From Fidelibacterota bacterium (GTDB taxonomy: Bacteria; Fidelibacterota; Fidelibacteria; Fidelibacterales; Fidelibacteraceae), in the NCBI GenBank assembly GCA_028716785.1, contig JAQUPD010000020.1, positions 1-41,562 of the forward strand: a stretch of 41,562 nucleotides of DNA, given 5' to 3'. Below are positions 1 through 8,181 of this stretch, piece by piece (the stretch's first letter is position 1; every line of letters begins with the position of its first letter). The position numbers and the translations under genes are program-made. A model generated the notes under the pieces. It was given only the letters and a program-made list of their open reading frames with translations. It was not told the DNA's origin and ran no database searches.

Positions 1-4
1 GATC

Positions 5-943
5 GTGGTGATTCTAAAAGAAATTCCATTAAAAGATATTGATGAAAAGCTTACAAAATTCCAATATCGGGCACATACGTGTGATCCTAAACTTACAGAA
101 ACCATAAAAAAAACAGCGGTGTGCGATCCTGTTTATGTATACCAAAAAGGAGAGACCTTTTATATTTTGGATGGTTTCAAACGAATTCAGGCATTAAAAA
201 AACATGCTCATGACTCCTTTAAGGTCCCTTCTGTTCTCTTTACACCGAAATCTTTCTCATATCAAGTTCATCTTTCTATCCTTTTAAAACAAGATGCCCA
301 AAGCTTACTTCCTTTTAGTGAAAAAGTATCAGCTGCCCACATGCTAAAAAAAGTACATTATGATAAGAAATTTTCCAATATTTTGCAGGATTTGGGCTTA
401 CCTAACCAACCAGATTATAATAAAACATACTCATTTTTTAAATCCATCCCCATTCCTTGGTTTCAGTTTTTTACTGATCATCGTGTTCCCGGTAGGCGTA
501 TTAAAGGAATGTGCAATGCTATTGACCTTAAGGCATGTACGTCTTTATTAGCGTTTAATTTTGGGTTAAACCGCCTTGAACATATTGTTACCATGCTTTC
601 TGAAATTGAAAGCCGTGAAGGAAAAGCAGCAGATAAGATTCTTAAAAACTTTTTGTCTGAAAACCCTCAAAACTATGATCCTGAAAGCCTTTACACATAT
701 CTTCGAACGTTACGGTATCCTTTAATAACAGATTATGAAAAGAAAATAACACATGCGGTAAAAAATCTTCAGCTCCCTTCCTTTGTCTCAGTACAAGTAG
801 ACAAAGATGGTGAATGCCCAGATGTAAATCTGTCTGTAGCTCTGCAAAATGAAAAAGATATAGAATCCTTCTTGTCGTGGTATCAAAAATCAATAAAATC
901 TTTGAAAAAAATCTTACATGAGCGACTTGAAATAGATTTATGA
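5..943 (+). CDS. ParB N-terminal-domain protein paired with a radical SAM enzyme
   Basis: Predicted 312-residue protein with a ParB/Srx-like N-terminal domain (about residues 5-80). It opens with an EIPLKDID-type strand and has a DGFKR motif at 56-60, matching the DGxRR/GERR nucleotide-binding box of ParB relatives. A following LLKQDAQSLLPFSEK stretch (about 93-107) resembles the next ParB box (ENxxRxxLxPxE). The rest, about residues 110-312, has no motif I recognise. It lacks an obvious ParB dimerisation tail, so I do not call it the chromosomal partition protein; a DNA-binding or CTPase-type accessory role is inference. Start is GTG at 5 or 8, and an upstream start outside the window is possible. 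Its stop overlaps the next gene's ATG (ATGA), so the two are probably co-translated. Confidence 0.7.
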   Translation: MVILKEIPLKDIDEKLTKFQYRAHTCDPKLTETIKKTAVCDPVYVYQKGETFYILDGFKRIQALKKHAHDSFKVPSVLFTPKSFSYQVHLSILLKQDAQSLLPFSEKVSAAHMLKKVHYDKKFSNILQDLGLPNQPDYNKTYSFFKSIPIPWFQFFTDHRVPGRRIKGMCNAIDLKACTSLLAFNFGLNRLEHIVTMLSEIESREGKAADKILKNFLSENPQNYDPESLYTYLRTLRYPLITDYEKKITHAVKNLQLPSFVSVQVDKDGECPDVNLSVALQNEKDIESFLSWYQKSIKSLKKILHERLEIDL

Positions 944-2109
944 TTGATAAAATCCCGGAAATAAATCTATCAAAAAATAAAAGACAGAAAAAAATGAGTG
1001 GTACATCTGGGAGTAAAGATTCTAAAGTAAAAAAAGAATCTTTTACAACTCAGGAAACCGGACATTTGTCATACGCTGTTAACAAAGAGATAAAACAAAC
1101 CATTGTTTTAACCAAAAGCCGTGGACAGATTTTTAAACCATGTCCTGGCACATCAGATGCTTATCTCTGTTGTAATTACTGGGTTTTAAATCAGTTAATG
1201 AATTGCCCCTTCCAGTGTAGTTACTGCATTCTTCAGTACTATTTGAAGACACCGAATCTTACAGTTTATACTGATACCGATCGATTAATTCAACAAATTC
1301 AAGAGAGAATGGCCCTAGAGCCGAAACGTTTTTTCAGAATTGGTACAGGAGAATTAGCTGATAGTTTGGCACTGAATGAAAAAGTCCATGTTGCTGAGCC
1401 TCTTATTCGATTTGCAGCAAAAACACCGTTAATGCTTTTAGAATTAAAAACAAAATCATCCAACATTGAGTCTCTCCTTCGAGAGAAACATGGTGGAAAA
1501 ACCGTTCTCGCATGGTCTATCAATCCTGAGGATATTGTTCTCCGTGAAGAACATGGGACAGCCTCATTAACACAGCGATTAAAAGCCATTGAAAAAGCTT
1601 CACTTGCTGGATATAAACTAGCCTTTCATTTTGATCCCATTCTCTATTACCCAGACTGGAAAGAAGGATATACTGAAACAATTCAAAAATTGTTTGATGT
1701 AGCGCCTGTTTCTTCTATTGCTTGGATTTCTATGGGTTCCCTGCGTTTTCCATTAGAGATGAAAGAAAAAATTAAAAGCCGTTTCCCTGAGAGTCATCTT
1801 ACAGATGCAGAAATGATTCGGGGTATGGATGGAAAATTACGGTATTTTAAACCCCTTCGCATATACTTATATAAATACATTTATGGATTACTTAGGTATT
1901 ATGGCGGGCATGATCTTTTTATATATTTTTGTATGGAAGATCGTGAAACCTGGCAAGCTGTGATGGGAAAGGCCCCGGGAAGCAATGGAGAACTTGATTT
2001 CTGGTTCGCCAACCATTTATACCACCACTTTCCGGGACTCTTTCCGGAACCACCCGTTTTAGAAGATTATCTTTTTTTTAGCACTCCCCGAAATAGAAAT
2101 CATGATTGA
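940..2109 (+). CDS. Spore photoproduct lyase-like radical SAM protein
   Basis: Predicted 389-residue radical SAM protein of the spore photoproduct lyase-like group (COG1533). The 4Fe-4S/SAM motif is CxxxCxxC at C89, C93 and C96 (NCPFQCSYC), preceded by C68, C77 and C78. A RIGTGELADSLAL segment at about 133-145 is typical of this wider group. B. subtilis SplB uses a cysteine (C141) as hydrogen donor. Here no cysteine occurs between C96 and C331, so ordinary spore photoproduct repair chemistry is doubtful. Residues 1-40 are Lys/Ser-rich and probably disordered. The gene overlaps the upstream ParB-domain gene by 4 nt and converges with the minus-strand ssb, overlapping it by 10 nt. Substrate unknown; a DNA-directed function is inferred from family and neighbour. 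Confidence 0.75.
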   Translation: MIDKIPEINLSKNKRQKKMSGTSGSKDSKVKKESFTTQETGHLSYAVNKEIKQTIVLTKSRGQIFKPCPGTSDAYLCCNYWVLNQLMNCPFQCSYCILQYYLKTPNLTVYTDTDRLIQQIQERMALEPKRFFRIGTGELADSLALNEKVHVAEPLIRFAAKTPLMLLELKTKSSNIESLLREKHGGKTVLAWSINPEDIVLREEHGTASLTQRLKAIEKASLAGYKLAFHFDPILYYPDWKEGYTETIQKLFDVAPVSSIAWISMGSLRFPLEMKEKIKSRFPESHLTDAEMIRGMDGKLRYFKPLRIYLYKYIYGLLRYYGGHDLFIYFCMEDRETWQAVMGKAPGSNGELDFWFANHLYHHFPGLFPEPPVLEDYLFFSTPRNRNHD

Positions 2110-2483
2110 TCTTCGGGTTCATCACTTTTTTCATTGCTCTCTTCTTTTTTCCGAGGTCCTAAGGTCGTGAGCGCATCTGCAATGACTTCAGTGATAAAAT
2201 GCTTATTGTTCTCTTTATCTGTCCATTCTCGAGATTGCAGATGCCCCTCAATATAGAGCATTTGACCTTTTTTTAAATTTTTTGCATAGTCCGCTAAATT
2301 TCGCCACACAACCACTCTGTGCCAATCCGTACGTTCCTGAAAGTCTCCTTCATCATCTCGCCACATTGAATTTGTTGCCAGATTTAACGTTGCAGACATA
2401 ATATCATTGGTCGTAAATCGAATCTCTGGCTGATTCCCTAAATGTCCCACAAGGATAACCTTGTTTGCTGAATTTCGATTCAT
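2100..2483 (-). CDS. ssb: Single-stranded DNA-binding protein, short, without the canonical C-terminal tip
   Basis: 127-residue SSB with one OB fold over about residues 5-112 (NKVILVGHLGNQPEIRF start, RTDWHRVVVW core, GQMLYIEGHLQSREW strand). The tail is short and acidic but ends EPEDQS, lacking the DDDIPF-type tip that recruits partner proteins. The SSB encoded at 25360-25833 has such a tip (DDDLPF). In B. subtilis the tip-less paralogue SsbB serves competence, so a specialised role here is possible but is inference. A strong Shine-Dalgarno (AAAGGAGG, complement of 2489-2496) lies 5 nt before the ATG, and a near-consensus promoter lies upstream. It lies downstream of dnaA on the same strand but has its own promoter. 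Confidence 0.93.
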   Translation of the reverse strand: MNRNSANKVILVGHLGNQPEIRFTTNDIMSATLNLATNSMWRDDEGDFQERTDWHRVVVWRNLADYAKNLKKGQMLYIEGHLQSREWTDKENNKHFITEVIADALTTLGPRKKEESNEKSDEPEDQS

Positions 2484-2514
2484 GAAATCCTCCTTTGTTG
2501 TTTTTACTTATCTA

Positions 2515-2543
2515 AGTATAAACAACCCTCTGATAAATGTCAA
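2515..2543 (-). promoter_or_regulatory. Sigma70-type promoter for the minus-strand ssb
   Basis: On the minus strand a perfect -35 TTGACA (complement of 2538-2543) is followed by exactly 17 bp and a -10 TATACT (complement of 2515-2520, 5/6). Transcription would begin near 2508, about 25 nt before the ssb start at 2483. The match is to the general sigma70 consensus, not the divergent Bacteroidetes -7/-33 pattern. Confidence 0.7.
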
Positions 2544-2599
2544 TATTATAGTATAAATTTAATAAATATATATAACAATTTTTTGAATTTTGGAATTTA

Positions 2600-4003
2600 T
2601 CAGAGCTCTGTCAATTCAATCTGTCGTTTAATGGCTTCAATTTCTTTTGCAAAGTCTTTATTCTCTCGAATTTTTTTCCCAATGACATTGCACGCATGCA
2701 TAACGGTTGTATGATCTCGTCTTCCAAGGCGCAGGCCAATGGTTTTAAGGGACATACCGCTAATTTCACGACTAAGATACATTATTACTTGTCGCGCTAG
2801 GGCAATTTCCTTTTTTCGACCCTTTCCCATCAGTTCATTTTCGGTAACTTTATAATAGTTCGAAACAGCTTTTTGAATAATATCCATAGATACATGTCGC
2901 GTTTGCTGGACACCTATAATATCTTTTATAACCCTTTTTGCCAAATTAATGGTTACATCCGTATGTGCCAAAGAACTGTAGGCAAAAATTCGCGTCATAG
3001 CACCTTCAAGTTCACGGACATTTGTTGTAATATTTTGGGCAACGAGTTCAATAACTTCAGGGGGAATCAAGATATGATCTATATCTGCTTTTTTTTGAAG
3101 GATTGCAATCCGAGACTCAAAATCGGGGGGTTGAATATCAACCATTAATCCTGATAAAAATCGTGAAATAAGCCGTTCTTCGATTCCCTTAAGCTCTTTG
3201 GGAGTCCGATCGGAAGTAATAACAATTTGTTTACCCCGCTGATATAATTCGTTAAAGGTATGAAAAAATTGCTCTTGTGTTCCTTCCCGGGATTCAAGGA
3301 ATTGAATATCATCAACTAAAAGGATATCCGCTTTGCGGTAAATATCTCCAAACTCATGTAAACGATTATTGCGGATCGCTGTGATAAAATCAACCATAAA
3401 TTTTTCACTAGAAACATAAATAACCCGCCTGTTGGGATTTTTTGTCCGCGCATAGTGCCCAATTGCTTGTAATAAATGCGTCTTCCCAAGTCCTGTGTCC
3501 CCATAAATCAGCAGAGGATTAAAAGCGGTATTCCCCGGCGCTTCAGCAACAGCACGACTTGCCACTTTTGCAAATTGATTATGAGGCCCTTCAACAAATG
3601 TTTCAAAGGTATATCTTGCATTTAATTGACTGTATCGATCTTCTACATAATAGCTATGGACTTGATTATTTACCCTTTCCTTGTTTTTCTCTGTATTACC
3701 CTCTGTATTTTTCTCTTCCTTCTTACCCTCATCTGTCGATACTAATGGCGTGGACTCAGAAATCACAAATTGAATTGCCAACTCATGACCAAAGGTTGAT
3801 TTTACACATTTTTTTAAAATATCACCGTAGTGCATTTCAACGTATTCAGAATGAAATTTATTTGGTGCTGATATTTTTAGGGCATTATCATTGCATGAAA
3901 GGGGACAAAGGGGCAAAAACCAGGATGTGTAACTATGAGATGGAACAAATTTTTGAAGATTATCTAAAACAGAGTCCCATTTTTTTTGCATCGTTGAATC
4001 CAT
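2600..4003 (-). CDS. dnaA: Chromosomal replication initiator DnaA
   Basis: 467-residue DnaA that opens the replication origin. Domain I is residues 1-80 and a Lys/Glu/Asn-rich linker spans about 85-115. The AAA+ domain has Walker A GDTGLGKT at 168-175, Walker B LLVDD at 228-232 and an arginine-finger region ISRF at 279-282. The C-terminal DNA-binding domain carries the signature GRRDHTTVMHA at about 427-437. Length is normal. ATG at 4003 is used; an in-frame second ATG lies at codon 5 and no strong Shine-Dalgarno is visible. A DnaA box (4004-4012) abuts the start codon, suggesting autoregulation. The gene faces away from rpmH and is not adjacent to dnaN, which lies about 13 kb away. Confidence 0.98.
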   Translation of the reverse strand: MDSTMQKKWDSVLDNLQKFVPSHSYTSWFLPLCPLSCNDNALKISAPNKFHSEYVEMHYGDILKKCVKSTFGHELAIQFVISESTPLVSTDEGKKEEKNTEGNTEKNKERVNNQVHSYYVEDRYSQLNARYTFETFVEGPHNQFAKVASRAVAEAPGNTAFNPLLIYGDTGLGKTHLLQAIGHYARTKNPNRRVIYVSSEKFMVDFITAIRNNRLHEFGDIYRKADILLVDDIQFLESREGTQEQFFHTFNELYQRGKQIVITSDRTPKELKGIEERLISRFLSGLMVDIQPPDFESRIAILQKKADIDHILIPPEVIELVAQNITTNVRELEGAMTRIFAYSSLAHTDVTINLAKRVIKDIIGVQQTRHVSMDIIQKAVSNYYKVTENELMGKGRKKEIALARQVIMYLSREISGMSLKTIGLRLGRRDHTTVMHACNVIGKKIRENKDFAKEIEAIKRQIELTEL

Positions 4004-4353
4004 TTATCCACAGGTTCCCAGATTTAATTCGTTTACAAATTTTAGGTTATCCACATATATTTTAAGTCAGTAGAATTTACAAAATATCCTGTAACTTCCT
4101 TATAATCATGCTATTATTAATTTACTATCTTTCGTCCCCTACAAATCATGCTCCTTTGTAGACAGAGATATCCACATATTATCCACAACAATATTCTATC
4201 TTACATTATGAAGTTCAATATTTACTAAAGCAATGTCAAGCAGGATTTTTAAAATTTATAGGAACTTAAACGACATTTTTATTTGTAAATATTTGATAAT
4301 GGCAAACTTTTTTTAGAAATTACTTGCTTTAAAAGAGAAAAGGAGACATATCG
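4004..4353. other. dnaA-rpmH intergenic region with DnaA boxes (oriC candidate, dnaA side)
   Basis: Three perfect DnaA boxes TTATCCACA lie on the plus strand at 4004-4012, 4047-4055 and 4179-4187. A one-mismatch copy ATATCCACA is at 4168-4176. All four share one orientation. Positions 4188-4340 are strongly AT-rich with no GC-rich blocks and could form the unwinding element. I found no clear sigma70 promoter for rpmH or dnaA here, although one must exist nearby. A Shine-Dalgarno AGGAG for rpmH is at 4341-4345. The region has no gene. It is either the origin, part of a bipartite origin, or a DnaA-autoregulated promoter region. Confidence 0.75.
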
Positions 4354-4494
4354 TTGAAAAGAACATTTCAACCCAGCAACAGACGACGCAAAAACAAACA
4401 TGGTTTCCGTTCACGAATGGAAACACGGGGCGGCCGAGCTGTTTTAGCCCGACGTCGCGCGAAAGGACGGAAACGCTTAACAGTATCTTCGTGA
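4354..4494 (+). CDS. rpmH: 50S ribosomal protein L34
   Basis: 46-residue L34, a very basic large-subunit protein with the hallmark start [18 protein letters not shown], middle [17 protein letters not shown] and end KRLTVSS. The start codon is TTG at 4354, supported by AGGAG at 4341-4345; there is no in-frame ATG near the expected N terminus. It is first in a long plus-strand operon, and its stop overlaps the GTG start of rnpA (GTGA). The rpmH-rnpA-yidD-yidC order is the classic origin-linked cluster. Confidence 0.97.
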   Translation: MKRTFQPSNRRRKNKHGFRSRMETRGGRAVLARRRAKGRKRLTVSS

Positions 4495-4826
4495 AGTATT
4501 CCTTAAAAAAAAACGTCATTTTGCGAGACAAAAAGGAAATTCAGTCCCTTTTTATGACAGGAAAATGGAAGCGTTCACCCTATTTTTATATGGTATACAC
4601 GCCGACTTCTGAAGGGAAACATTTTCTTTTTACAACGCAAAAAACAATAAAGAGAGCTTTTCAACGCAATCGTTGCCGGCGCATCTTAAAAGAAATTGTC
4701 CGCCTACATCAAGATTGTTTCCCTGAGGGATATAACTATGGATTTATTGCAACAGTTGTCCCTGAAAAAGGGAGCTTTCACCACTATGATCATGCATTAA
4801 AAAAAATGGTTGAACGTATACCATGA
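4491..4826 (+). CDS. rnpA: Ribonuclease P protein component
   Basis: 111-residue basic protein that assists the RNase P RNA in tRNA 5' maturation. The RNR-type signature is visible as [17 protein letters not shown] (about residues 55-71), and the N-terminal [16 protein letters not shown] resembles the usual L-rxxxdFxxvf opening. Start is GTG at 4491, overlapping the rpmH stop by 4 nt. The stop overlaps the yidD ATG by 4 nt (4823-4826). Length is normal for the family. Confidence 0.93.
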   Translation: MKYSLKKNVILRDKKEIQSLFMTGKWKRSPYFYMVYTPTSEGKHFLFTTQKTIKRAFQRNRCRRILKEIVRLHQDCFPEGYNYGFIATVVPEKGSFHHYDHALKKMVERIP

Positions 4827-5053
4827 AATTTTTAATTCTGAAAATCATCCGTTTTTATCAGCTATATATTTCCCCCTATTTTCCTCCAACATGTCGCTTT
4901 ACCCCCTCTTGTTCATTGTATGCTCTAACAGCCATTGAAGAATTTGGTGTATTGAAGGGGGGAAAAATGGCTATCTTAAGAATTGTGAAATGTCATCCCT
5001 TCCATCCTGGAGGATATGATCCCGTTCCTAAAAAGGAGAATGACCGTGTTTGA
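4823..5053 (+). CDS. yidD: Membrane protein insertion efficiency factor YidD
   Basis: 76-residue YidD with the diagnostic block [17 protein letters not shown] (about 15-31) and [14 protein letters not shown] (about 57-70). It acts at the inner membrane next to YidC and is thought to aid membrane insertion. An N-terminal amphipathic segment precedes the conserved block. It overlaps rnpA by 4 nt, and the probable yidC start lies inside its last codons, so the three are translationally coupled. Confidence 0.95.
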   Translation: MKFLILKIIRFYQLYISPYFPPTCRFTPSCSLYALTAIEEFGVLKGGKMAILRIVKCHPFHPGGYDPVPKKENDRV

Positions 5054-6806
5054 TAAAAATACACTGATTGCCTTTATTCTTATTGCCCTGGTTATAATTT
5101 TTATGCCTCTTTTTCAAAGACAGACTCTTGAAGAACCGAGCTCTGTGGCAGACAAGGTTGAAACGGAAACAGCCCCAACAAGACAAGATTCACTTGTGCC
5201 GGTTACGATACCCGCAGAGTCAAGAACACTCGAATCAAACGTCTGGGCTCGCCATGTGAGTCCGACTGAAATGCCTGTTGAAAAGAAAGAACTCGTCTTC
5301 TCAACGGAGAATTTTTTTCTTACACTCTCAAACCTTGGCGGGGGAACCATTACGCAATTCCGTTTTAAGAAATATACAACGCATAAGGGTGACCTTGTTC
5401 ATTTACTAAAACCTGAGGCAATGGGGAATCTGGGGCTTGAATTTCCACTTTCAGAAACAGAAAATCTTAATTTTAATACCATACCCTTTCATTCTTCTCT
5501 TTATGAAAAATATGGACATTTAGATACTGTTATTGTTCAAGAGCCCTTACAATTAACTTTCTCGTTAAACACAGGCGAGAATTTAAAAATTACAAGGACT
5601 TTTACTTTTGATCCAGAAGACTATACTTTTGATTTAGTAGTTTCTTTAGAAAATTACATTTCTCAATCTCCCAATATGATGTACACCATTAATTGGTATG
5701 ATGGATTCGCAATTACAGAAAGAAATCCTGATGATGATTTAATGTATTCTTATGTATACAGCAAAGTCGGCGACGAGCTAACAAAGCTTCAGCTAAAAGA
5801 AAAAGAACAGCGCCTTAGCACCGATGGCGATGCTCAATGGGTTGCTTTGCGATCTAAATATTTTCTTGCTTCAATTATTGCAGAATCAAACTCAGGAATT
5901 CGGGCAGATCTTTATGGTATTCGCACAAAAAAAGAGCGTTTTTTTACTGCCAGCCTCTTTATGCGTTTACCCCTTAAAGATCACCATGAGGATCACTTTA
6001 AAATTGTCATCGCTCCGCTAGATGAAAGTTATCTTACGTCCCTTGGATATGGACATGAACACGTTATGAATTGGGGATGGAAAATTATTAAACCTCTTTC
6101 CGTTGGCATTTTAAAGCTTTTAAAATTTATGAACAGTTTTATTCCGAATTATGGAGTTATCCTCCTGATTTTTTCCCTTCTTATTAAAATCATTCTCTAT
6201 CCCCTGACGCATAAGAGTTACGAATCCATGAAACGAATGCAAGAGTTACAACCTCTCTTAATGGAACTGAGAGAAAAACACGCCAACAATCCTCAAGCGT
6301 TAAATCAAGCAACCATGAAATTGTATAAAGATTATGGCGTAAATCCATTGGGAGGATGTCTTCCAATGTTGATTCAGCTACCTCTACTTTATGCCCTTTT
6401 TATAATATTCCGTACAACGATTGAACTTCGAGGTGCTTCGTTTATCTGGTGGATTCAGGATTTAAGCTCTCCTGATGTTGTTTTTACCTTACCCTTTTCT
6501 ATTCCTCTTTACGGAAAAAATGTTGCCATTTTGCCCATTATTATGGCAATTACCATGATCGTCCAACAAAAAATATCTGGCGGTTCACAAGTCAATCAAC
6601 AACAAAAAATCATGATGTGGATAATGCCCATCTTTTTTCTTTTAATTTTTAATAATTTCCCATCAGGATTAAACTTATACTATACATCTTTTAACATTTT
6701 GACTATTCTTCAACAAAAATTTTTCATTAATCCTTCAGTCCATGCAAAATTGAAAGAGCAGCAAGAAAAGATTCGACAGGATCAAAAAAAGATAAAGAAA
6801 AAATAG
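5046..6806 (+). CDS. yidC: Membrane protein insertase YidC
   Basis: About 586 residues. N-terminal signal-anchor helix ([16 protein letters not shown]), large periplasmic domain (about residues 70-330), then the conserved insertase core with several membrane helices ([55 protein letters not shown]) and a Lys-rich cytoplasmic tail ending KKIKKK. The long periplasmic domain is the Gram-negative form. I choose GTG at 5046 because AAGGAG at 5033-5038 is 7 nt upstream. In-frame ATGs at 5016 and 5040 are badly placed for that ribosome site. It overlaps yidD by 8 nt. Confidence 0.96.
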   Translation: MFDKNTLIAFILIALVIIFMPLFQRQTLEEPSSVADKVETETAPTRQDSLVPVTIPAESRTLESNVWARHVSPTEMPVEKKELVFSTENFFLTLSNLGGGTITQFRFKKYTTHKGDLVHLLKPEAMGNLGLEFPLSETENLNFNTIPFHSSLYEKYGHLDTVIVQEPLQLTFSLNTGENLKITRTFTFDPEDYTFDLVVSLENYISQSPNMMYTINWYDGFAITERNPDDDLMYSYVYSKVGDELTKLQLKEKEQRLSTDGDAQWVALRSKYFLASIIAESNSGIRADLYGIRTKKERFFTASLFMRLPLKDHHEDHFKIVIAPLDESYLTSLGYGHEHVMNWGWKIIKPLSVGILKLLKFMNSFIPNYGVILLIFSLLIKIILYPLTHKSYESMKRMQELQPLLMELREKHANNPQALNQATMKLYKDYGVNPLGGCLPMLIQLPLLYALFIIFRTTIELRGASFIWWIQDLSSPDVVFTLPFSIPLYGKNVAILPIIMAITMIVQQKISGGSQVNQQQKIMMWIMPIFFLLIFNNFPSGLNLYYTSFNILTILQQKFFINPSVHAKLKEQQEKIRQDQKKIKKK

Positions 6807-6810
6807 GACT

Positions 6811-8178
6811 ATGGAAGGATACGAGGAAACAATTGCCGCTCTTTCAACACCTGAAGGGGTGGGAGGTCTTGCTGTTGTCAGAATTTCAGGACCAAACACG
6901 TTAAAAATTCTCAACCCTTGTTTAACACGCATTCCCCCTGAGCCCTTCCGGGCTACATTTACATCTTTTTTAAACCCTAAAACAGGTTCTTTTATTGATG
7001 ATGTGGTTGTTACTTTTTATAAATCGCCTCTTTCTTACACGGGCGAGGATCTTGCTGAAATATCATGTCATGGAAGCAGACTCATTCCATCTTTAATTTT
7101 GGAAGTCCTTTTTTCGCAAGGGGCACGACTTGCTCAACCGGGAGAATTTACGCGTCGGGCATTTCTTCACGGAAAAATGGACTTGACACAAGTTGAAGCC
7201 ATTGCGGATATGATCTATGCAGAAACGGAAAATAGTCTAAAATCTGCTCGCATGCTTCTTAAAGGTCGGCTTTCTGAAGAACTGGAAAAAATAAAAGCTA
7301 CACTGATTGAAGCGGTTTCTTTGTTAGAAATTAGCTTGGATTTTATCGATCAAGATATAGAACCCATCAATTCAAAGGATGTTCAAACTTATCTTCAAAA
7401 GGGACTCCATCATATAAACGCTTTGGTATCAAGTTATAGAACGGGAAAAATCTTACACGATGGGGCGCGGATCCCCATTATTGGAAAGCCAAACGTGGGA
7501 AAATCGAGTTTATTAAATGCTATCCTTCAGGAAGAGCGAGTTATCACATCGGAAATTCCTGGAACTACCCGAGATTATATTGAGGAACAAGTCAATTATG
7601 CTGGCTATCTTTTGCGTTTTTTTGACACGGCAGGATTGCGAGAAACAGAAGATTTTATAGAAAAGCTTGGGGTGAAAAAAACACAATCGCTCATTCGAGA
7701 AGCCGATCTTCTTTTGTTCATGACAGAATTTCCTGAAGAAATTCCTGAGTTAATTGCTCCATTGAAAGCACAATCACACCCAACGCTTCTTATTCTTAAC
7801 AAACGAGATAAACTCTCTGAAGAACAGGTTAAAAACGCCCTTTCTTATGCTTCACACGATCTTCCTATACTTGCAATCAGTGCCTTAAACGAGACACACA
7901 TTGCTGAACTTATGGATGAAATCCTCAATTTGTTAAAAAAACACTATACCTTGAATACCGAATCGGTCATGATTTCACATCTTCGACATCAGACACATTT
8001 GAAAAAAGCGCAAAAAGCGTTACTTCGTGGACAAAAGGCAATTTTATCAGGGCTGCCTGCTGAATTCATCGTCGAAGATATTCGTGAAGCACTTTCTGCC
8101 TTTGATGACATTACTGGAAAAACAACGTCTGTTGAAATTTTAAACCATATTTTTAATCAATTTTGTGTTGGAAAATAG
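6811..8178 (+). CDS. mnmE: tRNA modification GTPase MnmE
   Basis: 455-residue MnmE, which with MnmG installs the carboxymethylaminomethyl group on wobble U34 of certain tRNAs. The N-terminal folate-binding domain has ETIAALSTPEGVGGLAVVRISG. The G domain has P-loop GKPNVGKS at 225-232, a DTAG switch II and an NKRD motif. The C terminus ends in the FCVGK tail, whose cysteine is characteristic. Full length. It follows yidC by 4 nt and precedes mnmG by 3 nt. Confidence 0.97.
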   Translation: MEGYEETIAALSTPEGVGGLAVVRISGPNTLKILNPCLTRIPPEPFRATFTSFLNPKTGSFIDDVVVTFYKSPLSYTGEDLAEISCHGSRLIPSLILEVLFSQGARLAQPGEFTRRAFLHGKMDLTQVEAIADMIYAETENSLKSARMLLKGRLSEELEKIKATLIEAVSLLEISLDFIDQDIEPINSKDVQTYLQKGLHHINALVSSYRTGKILHDGARIPIIGKPNVGKSSLLNAILQEERVITSEIPGTTRDYIEEQVNYAGYLLRFFDTAGLRETEDFIEKLGVKKTQSLIREADLLLFMTEFPEEIPELIAPLKAQSHPTLLILNKRDKLSEEQVKNALSYASHDLPILAISALNETHIAELMDEILNLLKKHYTLNTESVMISHLRHQTHLKKAQKALLRGQKAILSGLPAEFIVEDIREALSAFDDITGKTTSVEILNHIFNQFCVGK

Positions 8179-8181
8179 TCC

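Noticed and set aside
3559-4065. 168-codon plus-strand frame
   Set aside because: Antisense shadow of dnaA that runs into the DnaA boxes; the dnaA frame is clearly the coding one.
5016-5045. Earlier ATG starts for yidC (5016 and 5040)
   Set aside because: 5016 lies upstream of the ribosome site and 5040 is only one base from it; GTG 5046 has ideal spacing.
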